In this document: one piece after another, positions 18,467 to 25,102 of the stretch
How positions within the stretch are numbered: the stretch's first letter is position 1
How the letters are laid out: each line of letters starts with the position of its first letter
NCBI GenBank assembly: GCA_937958105.1
Contig: CALFXJ010000005.1
Coordinates: 1 to 64,000 of the forward strand
DNA: 64,000 bases
DNA from: an uncultured Cellvibrio sp.
GTDB lineage: Bacteria; Pseudomonadota; Gammaproteobacteria; Pseudomonadales; Cellvibrionaceae
Reading direction: 5' to 3'
Program-made: the position numbers and the translations under genes
Notes under the pieces: generated by a model
The model's database searches: none
What the model was told of the DNA's origin: nothing
Seen by the model: the letters and a program-made list of their open reading frames with translations, nothing else

Positions 18467-19585
18467 TTAGGCGGCTTTGGTCACTTCCTGGTAAGCCCAG
18501 CTCAGCCAGGGCATCAGCGCTTCGAGATCAGCCTGTTCCACCGTAGCACCACACCAGATGCGCAGACCGGCCGGAGCGTCGCGGTAGGCACCGATGTCGT
18601 AGGCAACACCTTCTTTGTCCAGCAGTTTAACCATGGCCTTCACCTGTTCCGGAGTAGCATCCAGCGTCAGACAGACACTGGTGTTGGAACGGGTTTCGGG
18701 GGTTTGCGGGAGGAAGTTGATCCAGGCATTTTCCGCTACAAACTTCTCCAGCACCGCCAGGTTGGCATTGGAGCGTGCGATGGTTTCTTTAACACCACCG
18801 ATGGATTTCACCCAGTCGAGCGCGTCCAGGTAATCAGCTACCGCCAGCATGGACGGAGTATTGATGGTGTCACCTTTGAAGATGCCTTCAGTCAGCTTGC
18901 CGCCGCTGGTCATACGGAACAGCTTCGGCATCGGCCAGGAAGGCTTGTAGGTTTCCAGACGCTCTACGGCGCGCGGACTGAGGATCAACATACCGTGAGC
19001 ACCCTCACCACCCAGCACTTTCTGCCAGCTGAAGGTAATCACGTCCAGTTTTTCCCAGGGCATTTCCATGGCGAAAACCGCTGAGGTCGCATCACAGATA
19101 ACCAGGCCGGCACGATCATCCGGAATCCAGTCACCGTTCGGGACTTTCACGCCGGAGGTTGTGCCATTCCAGGTGAAGATCACATCGTTTTCAAAATTCA
19201 CTTTGGACAGGTCGGGCAGCAGGCCGTAATCCGCCTCGTGGGCGTTGACCACCAGTTTCAATTCTTTGGTGGCATCGTTCAGCCAGCCTTTACCAAAAGA
19301 TTCCCACTGCAGGATATCTACACCGCGCGCGCCCAGCAGCGACCACATTGCCATCTCCACTGCACCGGTATCTGATCCTGGTACCACACCGACACGATAA
19401 CCAGCCGGCAGACCCAGGATAGCAGCTGTGTCTTCACAGGCGCGTTGCAGGGCAGCCTTACCAATGGTTGAACGGTGTGAGCGGCCAAGGGTGGAAATAT
19501 CCAGTTTGGTCAGGTCGTAACCCGGACGTTTACTGCAGGGACCGGATGAGAAATTGGGGTTGCGGGGTTTTACCTGTGGTTGCAT
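18467..19585 (-). CDS. serC: Phosphoserine transaminase (TIGR01365-like)
   Basis: 372 residues from the ATG at 19585, with AGAGGAT upstream. A frame extending to 19645 lacks family sequence. The N-terminus RNPNFSSGPCSKRPGYDL, the PLP-Lys segment SWQKVLGGEGAHGMLILS and GDTINTPSMLAVADYLDAL are those of the alternative SerC subfamily common in alphaproteobacteria and methanogens, rather than the E. coli form. It converts phosphohydroxypyruvate and glutamate to phosphoserine. It is the first gene of the serC-serA operon. Confidence 0.88.
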   Translation of the reverse strand: MQPQVKPRNPNFSSGPCSKRPGYDLTKLDISTLGRSHRSTIGKAALQRACEDTAAILGLPAGYRVGVVPGSDTGAVEMAMWSLLGARGVDILQWESFGKGWLNDATKELKLVVNAHEADYGLLPDLSKVNFENDVIFTWNGTTSGVKVPNGDWIPDDRAGLVICDATSAVFAMEMPWEKLDVITFSWQKVLGGEGAHGMLILSPRAVERLETYKPSWPMPKLFRMTSGGKLTEGIFKGDTINTPSMLAVADYLDALDWVKSIGGVKETIARSNANLAVLEKFVAENAWINFLPQTPETRSNTSVCLTLDATPEQVKAMVKLLDKEGVAYDIGAYRDAPAGLRIWCGATVEQADLEALMPWLSWAYQEVTKAA

Positions 19586-19920
19586 GTTAATCCTCTGATT
19601 CAAACAATGAAGGTGAGCGCACCCGAGATAAACAACATCTGCCACACAACCTGAACCAAGTTGTACGTATTACATAACTCGCCGTTACATAACGCGGAGG
19701 CGCTGCCAAAAAAAGCCAGCGGGACGGATCTGACGTATCCGCAAAAAGGCCAGCAAATTCGGGGGCGTCGATTATGCCAGCTATGCCGCAAATAACCTAG
19801 CCACGAGGTGCGACATTATTGGTGTTGGCGCTTCGTAATTACTGCCCTGTCCGGCGCTGGTCGAGGGCCATCGCGCTGCGGGACAGACTCGCAAAAATTA
19901 TCGCACGGGGAGCAACCGAG

Positions 19921-19951
19921 GCAAAAAAAAGCCCTCCACAATGTGGAGGGC
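19921..19951 (-). terminator. Rho-independent terminator, minus strand
   Basis: Stem GCCCTCCAC / GTGGAGGGC (19931-19939 with 19943-19951), 3-base loop, followed on the minus strand by eight T's (complement of 19923-19930). No known minus-strand gene ends here, and serC starts 336 bases further on. Confidence 0.75.
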
Positions 19952-20064
19952 AGAGGGAGACGTCGATGCATCAACCAGACATCGACGGTGAGAGACCGGT
20001 ACAACAGCGAGGACATCTGAAGTCTCGCCTGGGCATGTCAGCTATTTTTTTTGTGGTGACATGC
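19921..20064 (-). ncRNA. Candidate structured small RNA or serC leader (minus strand)
   Basis: Read on the minus strand, three inverted repeats come in order. TGACATGC-type arms lie at 20057-20064 and 20033-20040 (loop 16), then a CGTCGATG/CATCGACG hairpin at 19961-19987, then a 9-bp terminator hairpin with eight T's at 19921-19951. A stem-loop series ending in an intrinsic terminator, with no supported protein gene, is the usual look of a small RNA or an attenuated leader. No promoter was confidently placed and no Rfam family was recognised. It could instead be the tail of a short unrecognised gene. Confidence 0.35.
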
Positions 20065-20383
20065 TTCTGAATCTGATGCTCGAAATAGTAACGAAAGCGG
20101 CGCCGCCTGGCTACCTGAAAACCTGCAATATGATCAAGGATGTGCAGTTTTTCCGCCATTTTCTACGCTGTTGCATGAAAACGGAAGCACACAGGACGAA
20201 AAATTTTCCTGATTACGATTACATTCACGCCTGCACTTTAAGTTTTTCTGACAACGCTGTCAATGTGACTGGGTCGAGCATAAACGGCCCTCCTGGAAAA
20301 GATGATTCAATATTCAGGCGACACACTTCCGGGTAACCGCCCCTCGTATAAATCTCCTGCCGCTCCCCTGCACTGCAGGCACG

Positions 20384-20411
20384 TTGACATGACATGATGA
20401 CTGTGGATAAT
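20384..20411 (+). promoter_or_regulatory. Sigma-70-type promoter of the ECF sigma gene
   Basis: A consensus -35 TTGACA (20384-20389) and a -10 GATAAT (20406-20411) are separated by 16 bases. The -10 is the left end of the Fur-box-like palindrome, so a bound repressor would block RNA polymerase directly. The start codon is 61 bases past the -10. Confidence 0.75.
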
Positions 20412-20425
20412 TGCGAACAATTATC
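20406..20425. promoter_or_regulatory. Fur box
   Basis: GATAATTGCGAACAATTATC is a perfect palindrome of two 8-base arms around CGAA. It resembles the Fur consensus of GATAAT units and is followed by ATTT. It overlaps the -10 of the promoter at 20384-20411. This implies that the FecI-like sigma factor is made only under iron limitation. Confidence 0.78.
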
Positions 20426-20472
20426 ATTTCAATCAACACGCTTTTGTACTCACAGGATTATGGGTTACATCT

Positions 20473-20976
20473 ATGGCGCATCTGGTTCAGAGTCATGCCG
20501 TCCACACGCTCTACAACGACCACCAGGGCTGGCTGCACAGCTGGTTGCGCAACAGGCTCGGCAATACCTGGGATGCCGCCGACCTTGTCCACGACACCTT
20601 TGTGAAAGTTTTGCTGAAAGAAGAATGGACAGTTATCCGCGAACCCCGGGCCTACCTCACCACCATCGCCCACGGATTAATGGTGAACAGTCTGCGCCGC
20701 AAGGATCTGGAACGGGCTTACCTGGATGCCATCGCTCACCTGCCCGAAGATGAATACCCCTCCCCTGAAACCCGCACCCTCGTCCTTGAAACTCTGATTG
20801 ATATTGACACCATGCTGGAAGGTCTCGCGCCCAAGGTGCGGCGGGCATTTCTGCTGCTGCAGCTGGAAGGCCTGCGCCACGGGGAGATTGCCGACCGGCT
20901 CAAGGTGTCAATCAGTTCGGTCAGGCAATACATCGCTAAAGCAATCCAGCATTGCGTGTTGCGCCACCATGAGTAA
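20473..20976 (+). CDS. FecI-type ECF sigma factor
   Basis: 167 residues. Region 2 is seen as WLRNRLGNTWDAADLVHDTFVKVL and EPRAYLTTIAHGLMVNSLRR; region 4 as LAPKVRRAFLLLQLEGLRHGEIADRLKVSISSVRQYIAKA with its helix-turn-helix. It belongs to the iron-starvation ECF subgroup paired with FecR anti-sigma factors and TonB receptors. Its stop overlaps the fecR-like start by 8 bases. Fur control is supported by the box at 20406. By family knowledge it should activate the downstream STN-containing receptor gene. Confidence 0.9.
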   Translation: MAHLVQSHAVHTLYNDHQGWLHSWLRNRLGNTWDAADLVHDTFVKVLLKEEWTVIREPRAYLTTIAHGLMVNSLRRKDLERAYLDAIAHLPEDEYPSPETRTLVLETLIDIDTMLEGLAPKVRRAFLLLQLEGLRHGEIADRLKVSISSVRQYIAKAIQHCVLRHHE

Positions 20977-21271
20977 CGACTCACTTCATGCCGAGGCACT
21001 CAAAGCAGCCGCACTGTGGTTTGTGCAGCTTTCATCCGGTGAAGCCACCGCCGAACAGCGTGCGGAATGGCAGACATGGCACCAGCAGAATCCTGCCCAC
21101 GAATATGCCTGGCAACAGATTGAGAAGGTGACCCGGAAATTTTCCGCACCAGGTATCTCGGCCAGCATTGGCCTGGCTACACTTGAGCGCCCGGCTCCGC
21201 TCAGCCGACGCAAGACCTTGCAGCACATGGAAGCTATCTTTGCGTTCGCCGGACTGAGCCAGGCTGGCTGA
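20969..21271 (+). CDS. Truncated FecR-like anti-sigma factor (N-terminal domain only)
   Basis: Only 100 residues from the ATG at 20969, against about 320 in intact FecR proteins. The visible part is the cytoplasmic DUF4880 domain (ALKAAALWFVQLSSGEATAEQRAEWQTW, HQQNPAHEYAWQQIE) plus the start of the basic linker (LSRRKTLQ). The transmembrane helix and the periplasmic FecR domain are missing. None of the three plus-strand frames downstream resumes FecR sequence, and a DUF4442 gene on the other strand begins its 3' end 8 bases away. This suggests loss of the 3' part by deletion or replacement. The N-terminal FecR domain alone can still bind sigma factor in known systems, so it may be active. Confidence 0.82.
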   Translation: MSNDSLHAEALKAAALWFVQLSSGEATAEQRAEWQTWHQQNPAHEYAWQQIEKVTRKFSAPGISASIGLATLERPAPLSRRKTLQHMEAIFAFAGLSQAG

Positions 21272-21278
21272 ATGTCGG

Positions 21279-21737
21279 TCATACCCCGCGCGCTGCTGGC
21301 TTCTTACGAACATACAGAACGCGATGCACCCGTGCGATCACCTGTTCCTGCTCATCGCGGATATCAATGTGAAATTCCGGCAGATATTTTTCACCGCTGG
21401 CCGTGCGCTCACGAATCTCTTCCAGGATCGCATCATCAATATAAAAGCTGGCCCGCACCTCGCCTCGTCCCGGGGCTATATATTCGATCGTTCCCCGCTT
21501 ATCCCAGACATAATAATCGCGTCCCAGATTGTGCATCAGCATCAGCATATACCAGGGATCGGTCATGGCGAACAAACTGCCTCCGAAATGCACCCCGACA
21601 TAATTGCGGTTGTACCAGCGCAGCTTCATAGCGACTTCTATATAACGATAGTCTTCGCGGATGACCCGGGCCCGGATACCGGCAAAAAGTAACGGCGGCC
21701 ACAAGTTGACCAAATGACGAAAAACGCCGGCTTTCAA
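21279..21737 (-). CDS. DUF4442 hotdog-fold protein
   Basis: About 152 residues. Two starts are possible: GTG at 21749 or TTG at 21737; the latter has GAGG just upstream and fits the family start (short head then LVNLWPP). Family features: LWPPLLFAGIRARVIREDYR, then MKLRWYNRNYVGVHFGGSLFAMTDPWYMLML. DUF4442 proteins are predicted thioesterase-like hotdog enzymes of unknown substrate. It is oriented against its neighbours and separates the FecIR genes from the TonB receptor, which is not a normal part of such cassettes. Confidence 0.82.
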   Translation of the reverse strand: MKAGVFRHLVNLWPPLLFAGIRARVIREDYRYIEVAMKLRWYNRNYVGVHFGGSLFAMTDPWYMLMLMHNLGRDYYVWDKRGTIEYIAPGRGEVRASFYIDDAILEEIRERTASGEKYLPEFHIDIRDEQEQVIARVHRVLYVRKKPAARGV

Positions 21738-21749
21738 ATGACACCTCAC

Positions 21750-22161
21750 GTAAAAATATACAGCCCGTTTCGCTGCGAGCCGTTAATGAAGGATGCTATC
21801 TCAGTTGCTGTAAGACTGGCCAGCGCAAGGATATATCCCGCGCTTTCTGAGACCACTACCCACACCGACAGCAAAAACTGTCCGACATTAAAAATATCGC
21901 TCAATAAATCATCACCTTTGCCACTGTAGAAGTGAATGGCGATTTTTATTCGCGGGCAGAGACCGGATTTCAGGTGGCGTATGATAGTGACGAATTCGGC
22001 GGTGTCTATGGCATCGCAATACCAGGCAACGCAAATGTTGATAACCGAAGAGCAGTGTTCGCGTTTTTAGAAAAATTACCAACGGGACTGTCACTTTTTA
22101 AATCTCGATTGGCATAGGGGATGAAGACTTATTTTTCCCGACACCAACCGCAGGAATAATC
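21750..22161. other. Intergenic region upstream of the STN TonB receptor
   Basis: Two short plus-strand frames (21714-21929, 21932-22117) show no family features and do not continue FecR. The receptor's ribosome-binding site (GCAGGAATAATC before the ATG) is at the end. A FecI-type promoter is expected here but I cannot identify one with confidence. Confidence 0.45.
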
Positions 22162-24456
22162 ATGACTTATCCCGTTACGCCTCCGTCAACCTATCGTGCT
22201 GCACGCAACCCCTTAACCCTGGCGTTACAGGCTGCCACCCTCGCGCTGGCTGCTGCTGTTGCCCTGCCCGCTCTGGCGCAAACCACTGCGCCTGCCTCCA
22301 CCGTCAAAAAAAGTTTCAATATTCCTGCCGGCCCACTGGGGCCTGCCCTGTCGACCTTCGCGATGGAAGCCGGGGTGCTCCTCTCCTTTGATCCGGCACT
22401 GACCGCCAACAAACAAAGCTCAGGGCTGCGTGGCGAATATGGCGTGCAGGACGGTTTCAGTGTTCTGCTGGCGGGCAGCGGGTTGTCGCTGGTGCGCCAG
22501 GGTGACGGCAGCTACTCGTTACAGGTCATCACCGGAGCAGCGGCGGCCCAGCTTCCGTCGGTAAAAATCGCCAGCAGCTACGAGCCCTTGAATGCCGGGG
22601 TCAGTGGCAATCGCCGGGTAGTAAAAGAAGAAGACATCAGCCGCATTCAGGCTAATGATCTGGAAGATGTCTTTCGCAAGACGCCGTCCGTAGCCGTGGG
22701 CGGCTCAGTGGGTATTGCAGAAAAAGTTTACGTGCGCGGGCTGGAAGATGCCCTGCTGAACGTGACCATCGACGGTGCAACCCAGGCCGGTGTTCTCTTT
22801 CACCATGCGGGCCGGTTGAGCATTGAGCCGGAGCTGCTGAAGCAGGTCGAAGTCCATGCCGGTGCTGGTGTGGCGACCGACGGACCGGGTGCACTGGGTG
22901 GAGCGATTCGATTTACCACCAAAGATCCTGAAGATCTGCTGCGTCCGGGTGAGCAGTTCGGTGCACTCATTAAAGGCGGTTATTTCGATAACAACGAGGG
23001 CTACAAAGCCAGCCTCAATGTGTTCGGACGTTTGAACGATAGCTGGAGCGGGATGGCCAGTCTCGCCAGGTCAGACAGTGATGCCATCACCGATGGTCGC
23101 GGTAACGAACTCGGCGGTACCGAATCAGAACAGACCATGGGCTTTGCCAAGGTTGTGGGAAAGCTCACCGCAAGCCAGACATTACGTCTCAGTTTTGATC
23201 GCCGTGAAGATGATGGCATTCGCGCTCAGCGCCCCCAGTGGGTCATCAGCAGCTGGAACCCCGGTTACCCACTCAAGATTGAGCGGGAGACCCTGACCCT
23301 TGGTTATCAATTGAATCCTTCGGATAACCCGTTCCTCAATTTCGAAGCGACGGTTTACGATACCCAGGCTGACATGGAACAGAATGTTATCGGCCGCTGG
23401 GGCATCTATACGGGCACATCAGAAAGCCAGGGCATCAACCTGCGCAACACCACCCAGCTGAGCAGTCACGAGCTGATCTACGGCGCGGAATATCGTGACG
23501 ATAAGGTCAATGCCGGACCCGGCACCAATCGTCGGGCCGAAGAAGAAAGTGGCGAAGTCTTTGGCCTGTTTGTGCAGGACCTATATCAGGTGACCGACAA
23601 GCTCCTGTTGAGCGCGGGCGTACGCTATGACGATTACGAGCTGACCGACACGGACAACCAACAGTTTACAGCGGACGGCTTCAGCCCGAACGTCGGCATC
23701 AGCTATCAACTAACCTCATCGTTCAGTGTCAACGCGAGCTATGCGGAAGCCCTGCGGGGTCGGCAGACCATGGAGACTTTCCTGCTGGACTCACGGATGA
23801 ACGATCCGGAACTGGAAGCGGAAGAAGCCAGAAATACCGAGATTGGTTTTGAATACTATCGCGATGCATTTGGTTTTTCCGGCACCTTCTACCGTGCCCG
23901 CATTGATAACGCCGTCAATGACCAGCGCATCCCTTTCAACGGTGCGCCGCGCTGGGTGTTCCGCAATATCGGCGATATTGAAACCGACGGTTTTGACCTG
24001 CGTGTGAGTTATGACTGGTCACAGGTGCAGATCGGCTTGAGCTACAGCGACTTTGATTCCGAACTCATCAGTGATGACGGGGATCTGCAGCTGAACGCTT
24101 ACGATCATGGCGCATTGGGCACCACCATCGGCAACACCTGGACTGCGGACGTCACCTATCAATTCAGCGACAGCCTGGAATTTGGCTGGAACGGTCGATT
24201 GGTCGAGAGCATCAAGAACATCCGTACCTCCGCCGGCACCGTGGATCAATCCGGCTATGCGGTACATGATATTTACGCGCAGTGGGCCATCACGCCGGAC
24301 CTCAACCTGACCTTCACCGTGAAGAACCTGTTCGACAAATACTATATCGACCATGCTACCAACGGCAGCTTCGAGCATATTCCCGACTATGAAGGCGTTG
24401 TCGGCCTGGCCGAACCGGGGCGCGACCTGCGCCTGAGCTTAAGCTGGCGTATCTGA
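22162..24456 (+). CDS. TonB-dependent receptor with signalling (STN) domain
   Basis: 764 residues. A long signal peptide ending in AVALPALAQ is followed by the STN domain (residues about 48-125, KSFNIPAGPLGPALSTFA...), which passes a signal to FecR-type proteins. The plug domain then begins near 145 (EEDISRIQANDLEDVFRKTPSV; DGATQAGVLF) and the beta-barrel ends in the outer-membrane signature LSLSWRI. A YAEALRG segment recalls the FRAP-like region of heme receptors, so heme or a siderophore are both possible cargoes. It is the natural third member of the FecI-FecR-receptor cassette, now separated from it by 890 bases. Confidence 0.88.
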   Translation: MTYPVTPPSTYRAARNPLTLALQAATLALAAAVALPALAQTTAPASTVKKSFNIPAGPLGPALSTFAMEAGVLLSFDPALTANKQSSGLRGEYGVQDGFSVLLAGSGLSLVRQGDGSYSLQVITGAAAAQLPSVKIASSYEPLNAGVSGNRRVVKEEDISRIQANDLEDVFRKTPSVAVGGSVGIAEKVYVRGLEDALLNVTIDGATQAGVLFHHAGRLSIEPELLKQVEVHAGAGVATDGPGALGGAIRFTTKDPEDLLRPGEQFGALIKGGYFDNNEGYKASLNVFGRLNDSWSGMASLARSDSDAITDGRGNELGGTESEQTMGFAKVVGKLTASQTLRLSFDRREDDGIRAQRPQWVISSWNPGYPLKIERETLTLGYQLNPSDNPFLNFEATVYDTQADMEQNVIGRWGIYTGTSESQGINLRNTTQLSSHELIYGAEYRDDKVNAGPGTNRRAEEESGEVFGLFVQDLYQVTDKLLLSAGVRYDDYELTDTDNQQFTADGFSPNVGISYQLTSSFSVNASYAEALRGRQTMETFLLDSRMNDPELEAEEARNTEIGFEYYRDAFGFSGTFYRARIDNAVNDQRIPFNGAPRWVFRNIGDIETDGFDLRVSYDWSQVQIGLSYSDFDSELISDDGDLQLNAYDHGALGTTIGNTWTADVTYQFSDSLEFGWNGRLVESIKNIRTSAGTVDQSGYAVHDIYAQWAITPDLNLTFTVKNLFDKYYIDHATNGSFEHIPDYEGVVGLAEPGRDLRLSLSWRI

Positions 24457-24559
24457 TGATTCAGGCCGCCTGTCCGGGTGGCCGCAGTTCTTCCTCTGGC
24501 GCAGGACAACATTACACGGATGTAACGCATGGATGCACACCAGCTTAGAGACCTTCCGC

Positions 24560-24739
24560 TTATTCAGACTCATCTTCATCCGTCTCGATAATTACAACCT
24601 CATACCCGGATGGCAGACGAATACGCATCACCCTGATACCCAGATCGCGCTGCGCGACCTGATCTTCCGGTAGTTCGTCAGGTTTAGACCTGCGTCGTAA
24701 ACGACGCACATACTCCTGTAGCTTTTCAATAATGAACAC
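24560..24739 (-). CDS. Possible 59-residue small protein (GTG start)
   Basis: Frame from GTG at 24739 to TAA at 24560. The product starts FIIEKLQEYVRRLRRRSK, continues into IRVMRIRLPSGYEVVIIE and ends in an acidic tail (ETDEDESE). The charge pattern and amphipathic strands look protein-like, and the gap between the two receptors would otherwise be empty. No strong ribosome-binding site is visible. Function unknown. Confidence 0.35.
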   Translation of the reverse strand: MFIIEKLQEYVRRLRRRSKPDELPEDQVAQRDLGIRVMRIRLPSGYEVVIIETDEDESE

Positions 24740-25065
24740 GGCATTGATCCCTGTGAAAAAACAGAGAATCGAATGGGACTGGAAAGAGGAGGAAAATCCG
24801 GAACATTTCAGACCGCATTCGATTCGCGGCCTGAAGAAAAGAAAAATCTAACTGCCAGACGACGAAAACGCATTCGCGACGACGGAGCCTGTCATCGGAA
24901 AATGCGAGTTTGTGCAGGAGGTCAGGGTTTTCATGGGAAAGATTTCTTTTGGAAACGGAGACGGGAGATTAACAGCTCGAAAAAATCATGCAATAAATTT
25001 TATATGCTTATTACAAATAAATTTATTTATGGAGTTTATCTCGGGGTCGCAGTCTGCGAGGTAAT
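24740..25065. other. AT-rich intergenic stretch, no gene seen
   Basis: I see no supported gene. It becomes very AT-rich between about 24970 and 25040. It lies between the possible small gene and the znuD terminator. The long plus-strand frame that begins here is antisense to znuD. Confidence 0.5.
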
Positions 25066-25100
25066 AAAAAAACGGGCCAGTGACTCTGGCCCGAATTTTT
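25066..25100 (-). terminator. Rho-independent terminator of the znuD-like gene
   Basis: Stem CGGGCCAG / CTGGCCCG (25073-25080 with 25086-25093), 5-base loop, T-run on the minus strand and a shorter one on the plus strand. It starts 10 bases after the receptor stop. Confidence 0.85.
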
Positions 25101-25102
25101 TA

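Larger units (their letters stand above)
19586..20383. other. About 800-base gene-poor region between serC and the sigma factor gene
   Basis: No protein gene is well supported. The minus strand holds a 62-codon frame (19971-20159) with no ribosome-binding site. The region carries three inverted repeats described separately, one of which is a good minus-strand terminator. The serC promoter must lie between 19586 and about 19920. The stretch 20065-20383 shows nothing I recognise. Confidence 0.5.

Noticed and set aside
19586..20064. Known riboswitch or serC-motif RNA upstream of serC
   Set aside because: No conserved riboswitch core was recognised. The terminator is 336 bases from serC, farther than usual for such leaders. 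Kept only as a candidate structured RNA.
19971..20159. 62-codon minus-strand frame next to a terminator
   Set aside because: No ribosome-binding site and no family likeness; overlaps the hairpins, so a structured RNA explains it at least as well.
21714..22117. Short plus-strand frames as remnants of the missing FecR domain
   Set aside because: Neither frame shows FecR periplasmic-domain patterns, so they cannot be called remnants.
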